Shown: positions 15,572 through 24,504, counted from the stretch's first letter. The stretch is 64,000 nucleotides of DNA from Brevundimonas sp. UBA4553 (GCF_002387245.1 NZ_DGLD01000015.1:1-64000), one strand, 5' to 3'. Notes: a model not told the origin generated them from the letters alone. Numbers and translations: made by a program.

Positions 15572-17794
15572 CTAGAAGTCCATGTTGAGACGCACGCCGA
15601 TCGTGCGGCCCGGATTGGGCGAGCTTGTCGGACGGGCGCCCCCGTTGAAGTTGTTGCGCGTCTCTTCGTATTCCGTGTTGAAGAGGTTCTGCGCAAACAG
15701 GGCGACGCGCCAGTTGGCGTCGGACGGGCCCATGCTGAAGTTGGCGTTCCAGAGCCAGTAGCCCGGCAGAACCGAGGCCGAGGCGGCGTTATAGATTCCG
15801 TCGCGCTGGTTGTAGTTGGTCTCGGCGCGCCAGTAGAAACCGGCCATCGACCAGTCATAGGCGACCGAACCGCCGTAGTTGAACTTCGGGAACTGCAGCG
15901 GCTCGCCCGAACGGTCGTTGGCGATGATGATGTCCCAGGGCCCGTCGACCGGATTGGCGGCGTTGGTCGCGGCGGCGTCGATGGCGAAATACTCGCTGTA
16001 TTCGCCCTCCTTGTAGCCGAAGTTCTGGCTGATGCTCAGGCCCGCGAAAGGCGTCCAGGTCAGCTCGATCTCGCCGCCGTAGATTTCGGACTTGGGCACA
16101 TTGGTGATCTTGCCCAACTGGCCGGTCTCGCGGCTGAACTCGGTGCCCTGGATCTGCTGATTTTCGTAGTCGTAGAAGAAGACGGCGCCGTTGACGCGAA
16201 GGGTGTTGTCGAACAGGTCCGACTTGATCCCGGTCTCATAGGCGATGACCACCTCGGGCTTGAAGGGGGTCTGGGACTGTCCGTTGTAGGTGGTGAAGCC
16301 GCCCGATTTCACTCCGCGCGCCACGCTGGCGTAGAGCAGGGCGTTGTCGGCGAGATCATATTCCAGGCCGAAACGGCCCGTCCATTCCGACAGCGACGTC
16401 TCGTAGCTCATCTCCGGCCCGACCGGCAGGTTGAGGCGCCGCGTGCCGGTCGTGGTCAGGGTGCGCTCTTCGCTCTCATAGCGCAGGCCAGCAATCAGGC
16501 TGAGGCGATCGGTGAGCGCGAAGCTGTTGTGGGTGAAGACGCCGACGGCTTCGACCGACTGGTCGTAGGGGGTGTTGATCAGATTGCGGTTGGCGCCCCG
16601 GAACTCGGTGTAGAAGCCGCCCTCGATGCTTTCGTCCGCATAGTGGGCGCCGACCATCCAGTTCAGGCGGCCGAATTCGTTCGACAGTCTGGCCTCTTGC
16701 GAGAAGGCTTTGATGTCATTGTAGAAGTAGACGTCCGACTCCGCCGCAGGAGTCCCGTCCCAGTCGTTGTACTCCGACCGGCTGAAGGTCTGGTAGGCGG
16801 TGACGGTGTTGAGGGTGGCCCAGCCGAGGTCCGCCCTGACGCGCGCGCTGAGATCCAGGCCGTCGTTGTCGCGGCCAGGCTTGGCGTCTAGACCGCGGCC
16901 GGACACGCCGGCCAGGGCTTCGGAAATCTTCCACCCCGTGATGCGACGGGCGGTGTCGGCCGGATAGGTGACGCTGCCGTCAAAGACCGGATAGGGGCTG
17001 CGCAGACGGAAGCCCAGGCCATCCGACTTGTCGATCTGATAGGTGGCGGACAGGTCGACCATGACCTCTGGCGAGGCGTCCCAGGTCAGGCGGCCGCGCA
17101 CGGCGGTCTTGTCGCGATCGCCCAGCTTTTCGCCCGTCGTGCGATGGTACTGCCAGGCGCCGCCCTGTTCGGTGACGGCGGCCAGGCGGCCGAGCAGGCC
17201 GGGTGCGATCTGGCCCGAGACATAACCCTCGACCTTGTAGCGGTCATAGGAGCCGTATTCGGCGGTGAAGCCGGCACGCGCGTCGGCGGTGGGGGCGTTG
17301 GTGATGATGTTGACGGCGCCGCCGGTCGTGTTGCGGCCGTAGAGGGTGCCCTGGGGTCCGCGCAGGACCTCTAGGCGGGCGATGTCGAACATCGCGCCCT
17401 GGGTGGTGATCGTATAGGGGTGGGCGACCTCGTCGACATAGACGCCCACCGTCGAGGCGTTGTTCGAGGAGTATTCGCGCGTGCCGATGCCGCGAATCCG
17501 GAACGCCGGCTGGCCGCTCCCGAACTGGCTGTCGACCTCCATGTTGGGCACGACGTTCTCGATGTCGTTGATGACGTTGATCCCCTTTTCGTCGAGATCC
17601 TCGCCGCCGATGACAGACAGGGCGGCGCCGACGTCCTGACTGGCCTGCACGCGACGCTGGGCCGTGACGACGATATCCTGGACCGCTGTGGCCTGGGGTT
17701 CGCCCGAAGCAGAATTATCGCCTTGGGCCGTGGCGGGCAGGGCGGCCGCAAGGGCCAAGGCGGCGCTCGAGGCGCCGAGAAGAAGACGTTTCAT
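15572..17794 (-). CDS. TonB-dependent receptor, probably for an organophosphate or related nutrient
   Basis: About 740 residues from the MKRLLLG start (signal peptide ending ALPATAQG). A TonB box/linker region follows (QDIVVTAQRR), then the plug (VNVINDIENVVPN-like region, FRIRGIGTREYSS, LRGPQGTLYGRNTTGG, VNIITN) and a barrel ending RTIGVRLNMDF. Two nearby starts are possible (17794 or 17806). Longer in-frame extensions to 17950 lack signal-peptide character and were rejected. It is the first gene of a minus-strand group with PhoD and PAP2, so uptake of a phosphorylated compound is inferred. It also resembles general FecA/IroN-like receptors, so iron cannot be excluded. A double-TetR regulator lies just upstream. 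Confidence 0.88.
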   Translation of the reverse strand: MKRLLLGASSAALALAAALPATAQGDNSASGEPQATAVQDIVVTAQRRVQASQDVGAALSVIGGEDLDEKGINVINDIENVVPNMEVDSQFGSGQPAFRIRGIGTREYSSNNASTVGVYVDEVAHPYTITTQGAMFDIARLEVLRGPQGTLYGRNTTGGAVNIITNAPTADARAGFTAEYGSYDRYKVEGYVSGQIAPGLLGRLAAVTEQGGAWQYHRTTGEKLGDRDKTAVRGRLTWDASPEVMVDLSATYQIDKSDGLGFRLRSPYPVFDGSVTYPADTARRITGWKISEALAGVSGRGLDAKPGRDNDGLDLSARVRADLGWATLNTVTAYQTFSRSEYNDWDGTPAAESDVYFYNDIKAFSQEARLSNEFGRLNWMVGAHYADESIEGGFYTEFRGANRNLINTPYDQSVEAVGVFTHNSFALTDRLSLIAGLRYESEERTLTTTGTRRLNLPVGPEMSYETSLSEWTGRFGLEYDLADNALLYASVARGVKSGGFTTYNGQSQTPFKPEVVIAYETGIKSDLFDNTLRVNGAVFFYDYENQQIQGTEFSRETGQLGKITNVPKSEIYGGEIELTWTPFAGLSISQNFGYKEGEYSEYFAIDAAATNAANPVDGPWDIIIANDRSGEPLQFPKFNYGGSVAYDWSMAGFYWRAETNYNQRDGIYNAASASVLPGYWLWNANFSMGPSDANWRVALFAQNLFNTEYEETRNNFNGGARPTSSPNPGRTIGVRLNMDF

Positions 17795-18067
17795 AGGTCG
17801 ATCCATCGGGCGACGCGCGGGATACCCCTCCCGCAGCGATCGAAGTGTTTCAGGACGTTGTCGAACAGCCGTCCCGTCCCGCCGTTTGACGAGGCTTTTC
17901 ACGCCGGGGGGAGGGCGGGTGAAGCAGCCTTCGTTGCACGAGAAAAACAACTGTTCGACAACGGGTCGGCAATAGATCGAGCGAGCTATGCTTTTATGAC
18001 GCTTGTCTGAACTGTTTCTGTCAGTCTGCGCAGTTGCTGCGCGCCAGTGATAATAACGTTCGTTCTG

Positions 18068-19318
18068 TCATGCCTTGCGGGCGACCAGCTGGAGGGCGCT
18101 CGCCTGAAGGCCAGCCGTCGAGAGGGGGACGCCAGTGGCGCATGACATGAGGGCTGCAGCCTTGATCCAGATGGCGAACCGGGTCGCCGCCAGTCGATTG
18201 AGGTCCAGGTCGGCGGGCCAGACGCCAGCGCTGTTGTAATAGGTGCCGCCCCCCTCCGGGCCGCGCAGCAGCATGGCCAGGTCCTGCAATGAAGGGTCTC
18301 CTCGCGCTTCCATGCAGACGCTGGCGATCAGGCGTACATATCTGACGTAAAAGCCCTCCGCCTCCGGTTGGATGGAGATGGTCGGCGCCATAATGCGCGC
18401 CCAGCTGTCGAGATCGACAGCGGAGGGATCGCCTTCGGGTCTTTGGCCGGCCAGATAGCGGGGCATGTCGCGGAACACGCTGTGCCATACGGCGTCCAGC
18501 ACAAAGCGTCTCATGTCTGGCCAGTGGTAGGCGATGGTTGACGTCGAGGTCCCGGCGACCTGGCTGACGGAGCGGTTGGTCAGGGCGGCGACCCCTCGCG
18601 CCAGTATCTGGTCTGCGGCGATGTCCAGCAACTTGAGCCGCATTGATTCCGGCTCCAGGCCTGCGGCGGGCGCCTGGGGCAGAACCAGGTTGTCGCGGTA
18701 CCAGAAGGTGGCTGTGGCCGGTCCGTCTGGCAGGCCGAACGCGCGATCGATCAATCCGCGCAAACCTTCCGTGGCTATGACCTCATAATCGAGACGCCCC
18801 TGCAGCGCCCCAGCGTAGAACTGTTCGAGGGTGGTCCATTCGACCAAAGGGTCGGCGAAGTCTGCGAGCCGAGGATTGGCGGACAGGTGATCACGCCACG
18901 CCCCTTTTCGCATGGCGGCCCACCGTCGGATCAGGTCCTGGCGTTCAGCCGAGACCTCGCTGTCGATCAGCAAGGCTTCCCAGATTCGGGCGAACCCCGA
19001 AGCGTCCGAGGCGCGAAGGTGCAGATAGTGCCGCGCTGTGGCCAGAAGGCTGTCACGGCTCAGGGGCAGGCCGGTGACCGATTGGAAAAAGCGGTCGTGG
19101 AAGGCGGCGTCGCGACGCAACGCCTCTTCGCCCACCGCCTGGATCAAGCCGGATTTCGCGCCGAACAGGTTGACGATGACGGTCGTGCTCTTGCCGACCG
19201 CCAGCGCCAGATCGCGCATCGTCAGGCTGTTCAACCCGTAGGCTGCGGCATGGTCGATGGCAGCATCAATCACTTGCCGGGCGTCGGCGGCGCGATTGGG
19301 GGCTCGAGCTTGGGACAT
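18068..19318 (-). CDS. Tandem (double) TetR-family transcriptional regulator
   Basis: About 416 residues containing two TetR-type helix-turn-helix units in one chain. The first is near residues 15-60 (VIDAAIDHAAAYGLNSLTMR, then GKSTTVIVNLFGAKSGL). The second is near 227-278 (LLDIAADQILARGVAALTNR, then AGTSTSTIAYHWPDMRR). Each is followed by an all-helical ligand/dimer domain. The usual length for a single TetR is about 200, so this is a two-protomer fusion. The start MSQARAPNRA at 19318 is chosen because the first HTH follows it directly. The longer frame to 19543 overlaps the neighbouring LysR gene. It lies upstream of, and on the same strand as, the TBDR-PhoD-PAP2 group, its likely target. 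Confidence 0.82.
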   Translation of the reverse strand: MSQARAPNRAADARQVIDAAIDHAAAYGLNSLTMRDLALAVGKSTTVIVNLFGAKSGLIQAVGEEALRRDAAFHDRFFQSVTGLPLSRDSLLATARHYLHLRASDASGFARIWEALLIDSEVSAERQDLIRRWAAMRKGAWRDHLSANPRLADFADPLVEWTTLEQFYAGALQGRLDYEVIATEGLRGLIDRAFGLPDGPATATFWYRDNLVLPQAPAAGLEPESMRLKLLDIAADQILARGVAALTNRSVSQVAGTSTSTIAYHWPDMRRFVLDAVWHSVFRDMPRYLAGQRPEGDPSAVDLDSWARIMAPTISIQPEAEGFYVRYVRLIASVCMEARGDPSLQDLAMLLRGPEGGGTYYNSAGVWPADLDLNRLAATRFAIWIKAAALMSCATGVPLSTAGLQASALQLVARKA

Positions 19319-19385
19319 GGCTCTCAATGTGGCTTCAGGAGGGGTCTGTCGAGTGCCCGCGCTTGGTCGCGCAAAGGGACGGATG

Positions 19386-20291
19386 CTAGGATCGCCCTGT
19401 TTGCGCGTCGAGATGCTCAACCAACCAGTCGATGAACGCTCGGACCCGCACATTCTGCTGTTTGGCGGGCGGGTATAGAACCGAGATGGGTTCTGTCCCT
19501 GCCGTCCATTCCTCCAGCACAGGAACCAAAGCGCCAGAGGCAAGGTGTGCCTTCACCGTCGAGCGGAACGTCTGGCCGACACCTAGTCCGTGGAGGATCA
19601 TGCTGACCTGCCCCATGCTGTCGTTCGCCTGAAACCCCTTGGCGGCGATCTTGATCGTGTCGGCGCCTCGCTGGAACACGAGCGGCTTTGCTTCGCCGCT
19701 CAGAGCCGAGAAGTATCCGACTAGGTCATGGCCTTGGCGAAGTTGGGTTGGTTCAGTGAGCGGGCCATGTCGGCGCAGGTAATCTGGACTGGCGCAGGTG
19801 ATCAGATGATCTTCGTAGACCGTGCGCCCGATCAGGGTCGTGTCGGCCAGCCTTCCGAGCCGGACAACGCAATCCACGCCCTCCCCAATCAGGCTGACGG
19901 GCCTGTCGCTGATCCCCAGCGCAACCTCAATGCCGGGGTGTCGAGCCCGGAAATCGGCCAACACCGGGATCAGCACGGCGTGCGCCATTGTCGAGTGAAC
20001 GTCCACGCGGATACGACCGCTGACTAGGCTTCTACGATGCTGAAGATCGGTGTCCAGATCATGCAGCTTGGCGACAAGCTGTCCTGCCCGCTCGTAATAG
20101 TCGCTGCCTTCGGAGGTCAGTGCGAGGGACCGGGTGGACCGTTGTAGCAGCTTGGCTCCGAGATGCTGCTCAAGCTGCGCCAGCAGCTTGCTCGCCGTAG
20201 ATTTCGGCAGGCCGAGCTCCGCAGCCGCCCGTGTCAGGGAGCCAGCCTCCACCGTTCGAATGAACACCCGGAGTGCAGCAAGTTGGTCCAT
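19386..20291 (-). CDS. LysR-family transcriptional regulator
   Basis: A 301-residue LysR regulator. The N-terminal winged HTH (1-62) has LRVFIRTVEAGSLTRAAAEL and STASKLLAQLEQHLGAKLL. The co-inducer domain (about 90-295) begins GRIRVDVHSTMAHAVLIP. It is of the CrgA/DmlR-like subgroup. The start MDQLAALRVF at 20291 fits the family. The longer frame adds 41 unrelated residues. It is divergent from the nitroreductase gene (start 20401 or 20413), which is the typical target layout for LysR proteins. Confidence 0.92.
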   Translation of the reverse strand: MDQLAALRVFIRTVEAGSLTRAAAELGLPKSTASKLLAQLEQHLGAKLLQRSTRSLALTSEGSDYYERAGQLVAKLHDLDTDLQHRRSLVSGRIRVDVHSTMAHAVLIPVLADFRARHPGIEVALGISDRPVSLIGEGVDCVVRLGRLADTTLIGRTVYEDHLITCASPDYLRRHGPLTEPTQLRQGHDLVGYFSALSGEAKPLVFQRGADTIKIAAKGFQANDSMGQVSMILHGLGVGQTFRSTVKAHLASGALVPVLEEWTAGTEPISVLYPPAKQQNVRVRAFIDWLVEHLDAQTGRS

Positions 20292-20400
20292 GTCATGAGC
20301 ATAAGCCTGCCGGCGACATTGTCTACCTGGGTGGAAACTGACTTCGCAATTTAGACCTCCATAGACGATCCGCTGTCGCCTATCTCCGTCGCTGTCAAAG

Positions 20401-21261
20401 ATGGAGCCACACATGTCAGGTCGCGACGATCAACGCGCCACGCTTCTGCGCCTTCGCTACGGTGGGCAGGAGACGCCCGATAACCTTATCTGGAACGACG
20501 TGGTCGAGCAGCAGATCGCGCATAAGTCGGTGCGGACGTTCCTGGCCGATCCCCTGCCTTCTGGCGCACTTGAGACGATGGTTGCGGCGGCTCAATCCGC
20601 ATCGACGTCGGGCGCTCTACATCTCTGGACCGCCGTTGCTGTCAGCGATCCTGCACTGAAGCAGCGCCTCTCCGATACCATCGCGGCCACGGTTCCCACG
20701 GATCGCATCCCATGGATTGAGGAAGCCCCGGTGCTGCTTCTCTGGGTCGCCGACTCGTCCCGGTCGGCAGAACTGACCCAAGCCCAGGGCGTCGAGCCGA
20801 CAGTGCTGGCGTACCTCGACAGTTTCCTCATGGCGTCAATCGACACGTCACTGGCGGCGCAGAACGCGGCGCTGGCAGCCGAGTCCATCGGTCTGGGCGT
20901 CGTATTCCTCGGCGTGATGCGAAACGCAGCGCAGGAGGTCGCTGACATCCTGGGCCTTCCGTCCCACAGCTTCGTGGCGTTCGGGATGGCTGTCGGTCAT
21001 CCGGACCCAGAGCGAACCTCAACGCAGCGTCCACGCCTGCCTCAACCGGTCGTTCTCCACCACGACGGCTACCAGCAAGGTCGCTATCGTCAGTACCTCG
21101 ACGGGTATGAGGCGGCCTATCTCCAGTTCCGCGAAGAGCGAGGCATGAAGCCGAAGACCTGGCAGGGGTCCGCTCACGCCTACGCGACCAGCATGGACTA
21201 CATGGGCGGTCGGCAACGGCTTCGGGACATGGTGACCGAGCGTGGCTTCAAGCTGCGCTAG
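20401..21261 (+). CDS. Nitroreductase-family NADPH:FMN oxidoreductase (NfsA-like)
   Basis: A 286-residue flavin reductase. The N-terminus holds VVEQQIAHKSVRTFLADPLP, the FMN-phosphate Arg-Ser contact region of NfsA/Frp enzymes. The later stretch LAAQNAALAAESIGLGVVFLG is the conserved nitroreductase helix, and FGMAVGHPD is the C-terminal flavin region. A tail of about 60 residues (GYEAAYLQFREERGMKPKTW) is typical of NfsA/Frp. ATGs at 20401 and 20413 are both possible. It is divergently transcribed from a LysR gene and followed by a decayed Old Yellow Enzyme gene, so the locus once encoded two electrophile- or nitro-reducing enzymes. Confidence 0.9.
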   Translation: MEPHMSGRDDQRATLLRLRYGGQETPDNLIWNDVVEQQIAHKSVRTFLADPLPSGALETMVAAAQSASTSGALHLWTAVAVSDPALKQRLSDTIAATVPTDRIPWIEEAPVLLLWVADSSRSAELTQAQGVEPTVLAYLDSFLMASIDTSLAAQNAALAAESIGLGVVFLGVMRNAAQEVADILGLPSHSFVAFGMAVGHPDPERTSTQRPRLPQPVVLHHDGYQQGRYRQYLDGYEAAYLQFREERGMKPKTWQGSAHAYATSMDYMGGRQRLRDMVTERGFKLR

Positions 21262-21317
21262 CCTCGGCCAACCCCCTCGGCAGCAACCGACTTCCCTGTT
21301 CAGGAAACCGAACATGC

Positions 21318-21672
21318 ACCGCGTTCGTGAAAGCGTTGGGCGAGCGCAAAATCGCTTACGTCCATGTCATGGACCACACCGAGTCCAGTTTGAAAGCGCC
21401 AGAGCCGTCGCCGGTTGCTGAACGGATTGAGCCGCTGCTTCGGACGTTCAAGACCGACCTAGCCAACACGGCGCTCATGGTCGCCGGGGCGATGTCGCGT
21501 GAGCGAGCAGATCGTCTGCTGGCCAATGGCACGGTGGACCTCATCGCCTTCGGTCGGTGGTTCATTTCCAACCCTGACCTTGTCGAGCGCGTCGTTCTAC
21601 CCCAATCCTGAAACTGTTCGTGACAGAGAGGCACAGGGTTACATCGATTATCCCGCCTACGGCTGTCGATGA
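21318..21672 (+). pseudogene. Remnant of an Old Yellow Enzyme (NemA-like alkene reductase)
   Basis: The frame at about 21318-21611 reads ALGERKIAYVHVMDHT and then LMVAGAMSRERADRLLANG and DLIAFGRWFISNPDLVERV, the last third of OYE/N-ethylmaleimide reductases. The frame then stops, while GYIDYPAYGC, the usual OYE C-terminal GY(T/I)DYP motif, continues in another frame (21634-21672) to a TGA. The N-terminal two thirds, with most of the FMN barrel, are absent. It is therefore both truncated and frameshifted. It lies directly downstream of the nitroreductase gene. Confidence 0.75.
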
Positions 21673-22239
21673 TCATTCCTAGCGCTCACCGCTACGCCTC
21701 TTGATCAAGGAACCCTCGCCGTGAGGGCAGGGGGCGCGATGTCTGGTTAGGGTCGTGAAGCGAAGTCCGCTTAAGGGTGGAAAGCCGCCCTTGCGAGAGT
21801 AAGCTTGCCCTTTCCGGATAGGAAAATTGTCCGATGCAGAACTCGCTTAGAGCGCTCAAGGTGTTCGTGGATAGGCAGTTAGAGGCCGAAGATAGGGGGC
21901 AGGTGACTGGGTGGCTGCCAGTGACGAAGCGCTAGGTTGGATTGGGCGTCTAGATGAACAGGTCTGGATGTTTCCCCGGCCGTGTTTCTCTTCCTTGAAG
22001 AGACGCTCCACCGACGCGATACGCAGCTTGGCCGGTTGCGGCGCGAGCAGGTGCGGAAAGCGCTCGCCGACGGGACCGCTTTTCCTAATGGATGTCGCCT
22101 TCATGCAGGCCGCATTGGATCGGAAGATGAAGTTCATTCGGAGCCCTGTCTGAAAGTCTGGATCCCGCGACGGCGTCAGTGTCCGGTTCTCGCGCGTCGC
22201 GTCCTGCCGTCAGACAGGTGACTGCTACTGCGTCGCCCG
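21673..22239. other. Gene-poor intergenic segment
   Basis: A stretch of 567 bases with no recognisable gene. A 33-codon frame at 21835-21936 (MQNSLRALKVFVDRQL...) and longer frames on both strands show no family signature. Its base composition is less GC-biased than the neighbours. A degenerate copy of the intergenic element lies at 21763-21787 (AAGTCCGCTTAAGGGTGG then AAAGCCG). It looks like decayed DNA next to the OYE remnant. Confidence 0.4.
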
Positions 22240-22737
22240 TCACCTCCATGCCGGGGTCCAGACAGTATTGCTGCGTCGACCAAAGCGATCAGTCTGGTCG
22301 CCGACCTTCCAGCCTTCTGGGCAGTGGCCTTGCCGGGTGTAGCGGCGGGTCTGGACGAAAGACGCCTCCGGCCCAGGGCCCAGAGTGGTGACGCGAAGCT
22401 CAACGTCGAAAGTGTTCGCCGGTCCCTTTGTTCGGGTGCCGACCAGCAGGGTTCGACCCCCGATCCTGCAGCGCTGCAGGCGTCCGTCTTGGGTCTTGAT
22501 CGGCTCGCCCAAGGGCTCGCAGGCCATGCCATGAGCTTCTGGCATCGGCATGGAAAAGCCCGTGCGGAGCAGGCTGTCTACGCAGATCCGCACGGCTGGT
22601 GAATCGGCGTCGACGACCTCGACCCGCCACAGTTCGGGAGCATCGACAGCGGCCTGCCGCTCGGTCCAGCGATCCGTGCTGACTTCGCAGCCCGTCAACA
22701 GGATCAGGACCGCGGCAAGCGACAGGCGCCGGATCAT
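22240..22737 (-). CDS. Small putative lipoprotein, BlaI-regulated operon
   Basis: A 165-residue protein with a short signal peptide and lipobox ILLTGC (Cys at about 17). The mature part is polar, with four further cysteines (ICVDSL, MACEPLG, QRCRIGG and GHCPEGW) that could form two disulfides in the periplasm. No known domain was recognised. Its ATG overlaps the stop of the upstream membrane-protein gene by four bases, so the two are co-translated. The pair lies behind a perfect BlaI-type operator (23242-23255), linking it to the BlaI/M56 system upstream. Confidence 0.7.
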   Translation of the reverse strand: MIRRLSLAAVLILLTGCEVSTDRWTERQAAVDAPELWRVEVVDADSPAVRICVDSLLRTGFSMPMPEAHGMACEPLGEPIKTQDGRLQRCRIGGRTLLVGTRTKGPANTFDVELRVTTLGPGPEASFVQTRRYTRQGHCPEGWKVGDQTDRFGRRSNTVWTPAWR

Positions 22738-23207
22738 GAGCGGCGGGCGGCCGACGCGCGCACATGCTCCAGGCTGAAGACGGCCAGAGTCGCCGCCAGA
22801 CTTCCCGCCGTTGCGATCAGGGCCAGCTCGGCGAAGCCCTGGGCCAGTTGCAGGTGGCCGGGCGGGCGATTGAACCAGGCCGAGGCCACCGCCCAGTTCA
22901 ACAGATTATGGAAGATCCAGGTCAGGGCGATTAGCGGGCCGCCGAGACGAAGGCCCGAAAGAAAGCCGACGCCTCTCGGGGAGGGGTGGTTCAAAGCCTG
23001 ACGGGCCAGGCGCGGCGCCAGGGCTGCGGCCGCCAGGGCCGCCCCGACAAGGCCCACTACGATCAGCTTGGTCTCAGGTCCGGCGTCGTTGAAGACAGCC
23101 AGAAACTTCAGACCCCTTCCGCCGGGCTCGACGCTTTGGGCCGCAGCGGCGCCGACGGTCAACAAGGTGGTCGGGACGGCGATCAGGGTTGCGAGGGGCA
23201 GGCGCAT
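22734..23207 (-). CDS. Small inner-membrane protein with MotA/ExbB-like appearance
   Basis: About 157 residues from MRLPLATL (23207). A start at 23219 is also possible. A signal-like first segment ends in AAAQS. Three membrane segments follow, at about residues 50-70 (KLIVVGLVGAALAAAALAP), 85-115 (SGLRLGGPLIALTWIFHNLL) and 125-148. The stretch after the signal (KFLAVFNDAGPETKLIVVGLV) faintly recalls ExbB/MotA-type channel proteins, but the conserved core is missing, so no function is assigned. The BlaI-like operator at 23242-23255 lies about 35 bases upstream of the start, in promoter position. It is coupled to the lipoprotein gene downstream. Confidence 0.65.
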   Translation of the reverse strand: MRLPLATLIAVPTTLLTVGAAAAQSVEPGGRGLKFLAVFNDAGPETKLIVVGLVGAALAAAALAPRLARQALNHPSPRGVGFLSGLRLGGPLIALTWIFHNLLNWAVASAWFNRPPGHLQLAQGFAELALIATAGSLAATLAVFSLEHVRASAARRS

Positions 23208-23241
23208 GACATCCTCCATTTGGGCGATGGAAGATCTTGAG

Positions 23242-23255
23242 ATTACAATTGTAAT
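23242..23255. promoter_or_regulatory. BlaI/MecI-type operator 2
   Basis: ATTACAATTGTAAT is a perfect 14-bp palindrome with the TACA...TGTA core of BlaI/MecI/CopY operators. It lies in front of the membrane-protein/lipoprotein pair and behind the M56 gene. It nearly matches operator 1 at 24505, differing only in the two central base pairs. Confidence 0.8.
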
Positions 23256-23267
23256 ATAGTCAAGGGG

Positions 23268-24128
23268 TCATGCCTCAGGCGGAGACAGGCGCAGGTTCAG
23301 GATCTTGGGACGAGGGTCGTCGCTCGCTTCGACCGTGGCAGGCTGCAACGCCCACGCTGTCGCTGCGACCCCTAGGGCCAGACCAAGAACGACGGCGACG
23401 GCGACGGGCGTTGGGGAGTGGCGATTCAGGCGGAAGCTGGCGATCCGCGTCTCCAGCGTCCCGGAAGCGTCGCCCCAGCCGCACCCCAGCGGCGTCGCTC
23501 TTGTCTGGCCGGCCTTCAACAGGGCCTCGGCGTAGACTCGGCGGCGCCCCGGCCGCACCGCCAGCACCTGGGCGTCGCAGGCCAACTCCTGATCAAAGCG
23601 AAACCGGCTCACCGCGATATGCGCCCATGGGTTGCACCAGAACAGACATTGAAGCAGGGCGACCACCGCATTGACCCTCAAATCTCCACGCTCGAGATGG
23701 GCATGTTCATGCGCGCGGATCAGGGCCCTTTCCTCGGGGCTCCAGCGGATGTCGCTGTCGGCGGGCATGACCAGGCGCGGGACGATGACCCCGGTCACGG
23801 CAGGTCCCGCCAAGCCTTGGCGCGCAAGAGCGGCGAACCTCATCTGGTGCGCCATCATCAGTCCGGCGAAGGCGATCGCGCCGGCGCCCCAGACGGCGAC
23901 GATCAACTGGCCAGGGATGAGCGACAGGGTGCTGGACGCCACGACCGAGCCGACGGCCATGCGCGGCAGGCAGACTGCGGCCAGGGTCAGCGGCACGACG
24001 CCCCACAGTCCGTAAGCGGCGCGAGGGCCGAAGACCCGGCGCGCCGGCGTGCGGAGCGCCAGGACGATCGTCGCGGCCAGAGCCAGGGCCGCGTTCAATT
24101 CCAGAAGCAGGTCCGGAGCGTCACTCAT
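23268..24128 (-). CDS. M56-family (BlaR1-like) membrane metallopeptidase
   Basis: A 286-residue antirepressor protease. Membrane segments lie at about 8-28, 40-60 and 72-95. The zinc site HEHAH lies at 140-144, with a downstream Glu in FRFDQELACDAQ. A final membrane helix spans about 245-265 (VAVAVVLGLALGVAATAWAL) before a short periplasmic tail. BlaR1/MecR1 are about 580-600 residues with a penicillin-sensor domain. That sensor is absent here, so the signal must be sensed differently or through another protein. It overlaps the BlaI gene by eight bases. It probably cleaves or inactivates that repressor to open both operators. Confidence 0.9.
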   Translation of the reverse strand: MSDAPDLLLELNAALALAATIVLALRTPARRVFGPRAAYGLWGVVPLTLAAVCLPRMAVGSVVASSTLSLIPGQLIVAVWGAGAIAFAGLMMAHQMRFAALARQGLAGPAVTGVIVPRLVMPADSDIRWSPEERALIRAHEHAHLERGDLRVNAVVALLQCLFWCNPWAHIAVSRFRFDQELACDAQVLAVRPGRRRVYAEALLKAGQTRATPLGCGWGDASGTLETRIASFRLNRHSPTPVAVAVVLGLALGVAATAWALQPATVEASDDPRPKILNLRLSPPEA

Positions 24129-24486
24129 CGTCCAACCCGGCGATGATCGCCTTCAGCCGCGCCCGGTCGTCGGCGGACAGGCTGCGGTTCTGCGCGAACT
24201 GCGCCACAAGGGGTGCGATCTGACCCCCGAACAGCCGATCCAGCAGGTTCTCGCTCTCGGCCAGTGCGAATGCCTCCTTTTCCAGGGCCGCGTGATAGCG
24301 ATGCCGCCCCGCGGATCTTTCAGAACGGATCGCCCCCTTTTTCAGCAGACGATTGATCAGGGTTTTGACCGTGGCCTCGCCCCAATCGGACTGGCCGCGA
24401 ACTGCGGCGATCAGCTCTTCAGCGGACTGGGGCTCGCGACGCCACAGGGCGTCCATGACCTTGAACTCGGCCTCGGTGATGTTCAT
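24121..24486 (-). CDS. BlaI/MecI/CopY-family transcriptional repressor
   Basis: A 121-residue repressor. The winged helix (about 1-75) has ITEAEFKVMDALWRREPQSA and then ATVKTLINRLLKKGAIRSE, the standard BlaI recognition helix and wing. A C-terminal dimerisation helix region follows (ALAESENLLDRLFGGQIAPLVAQF). Start and length match the family. It is followed by an overlapping M56 protease. The operator at 24505-24518 lies 19 bases upstream of its ATG, implying autorepression. A matching operator lies before the downstream gene pair. Confidence 0.95.
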   Translation of the reverse strand: MNITEAEFKVMDALWRREPQSAEELIAAVRGQSDWGEATVKTLINRLLKKGAIRSERSAGRHRYHAALEKEAFALAESENLLDRLFGGQIAPLVAQFAQNRSLSADDRARLKAIIAGLDDE

Positions 24487-24504
24487 CAGCGCCTCCTAGG
24501 CAAG

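Noticed and set aside
18008..18026. CTGAACT-GTTT-CTGTCAG as a PhoB box for the TBDR-PhoD-PAP2 group
   Set aside because: Only the second half matches CTGTCAT well, and the orientation points away from the phosphatase group.
21835..21936. A 33-codon frame (MQNSLRALKVFV...)
   Set aside because: Too short, no family resemblance and no conserved context. It lies in decayed intergenic DNA.
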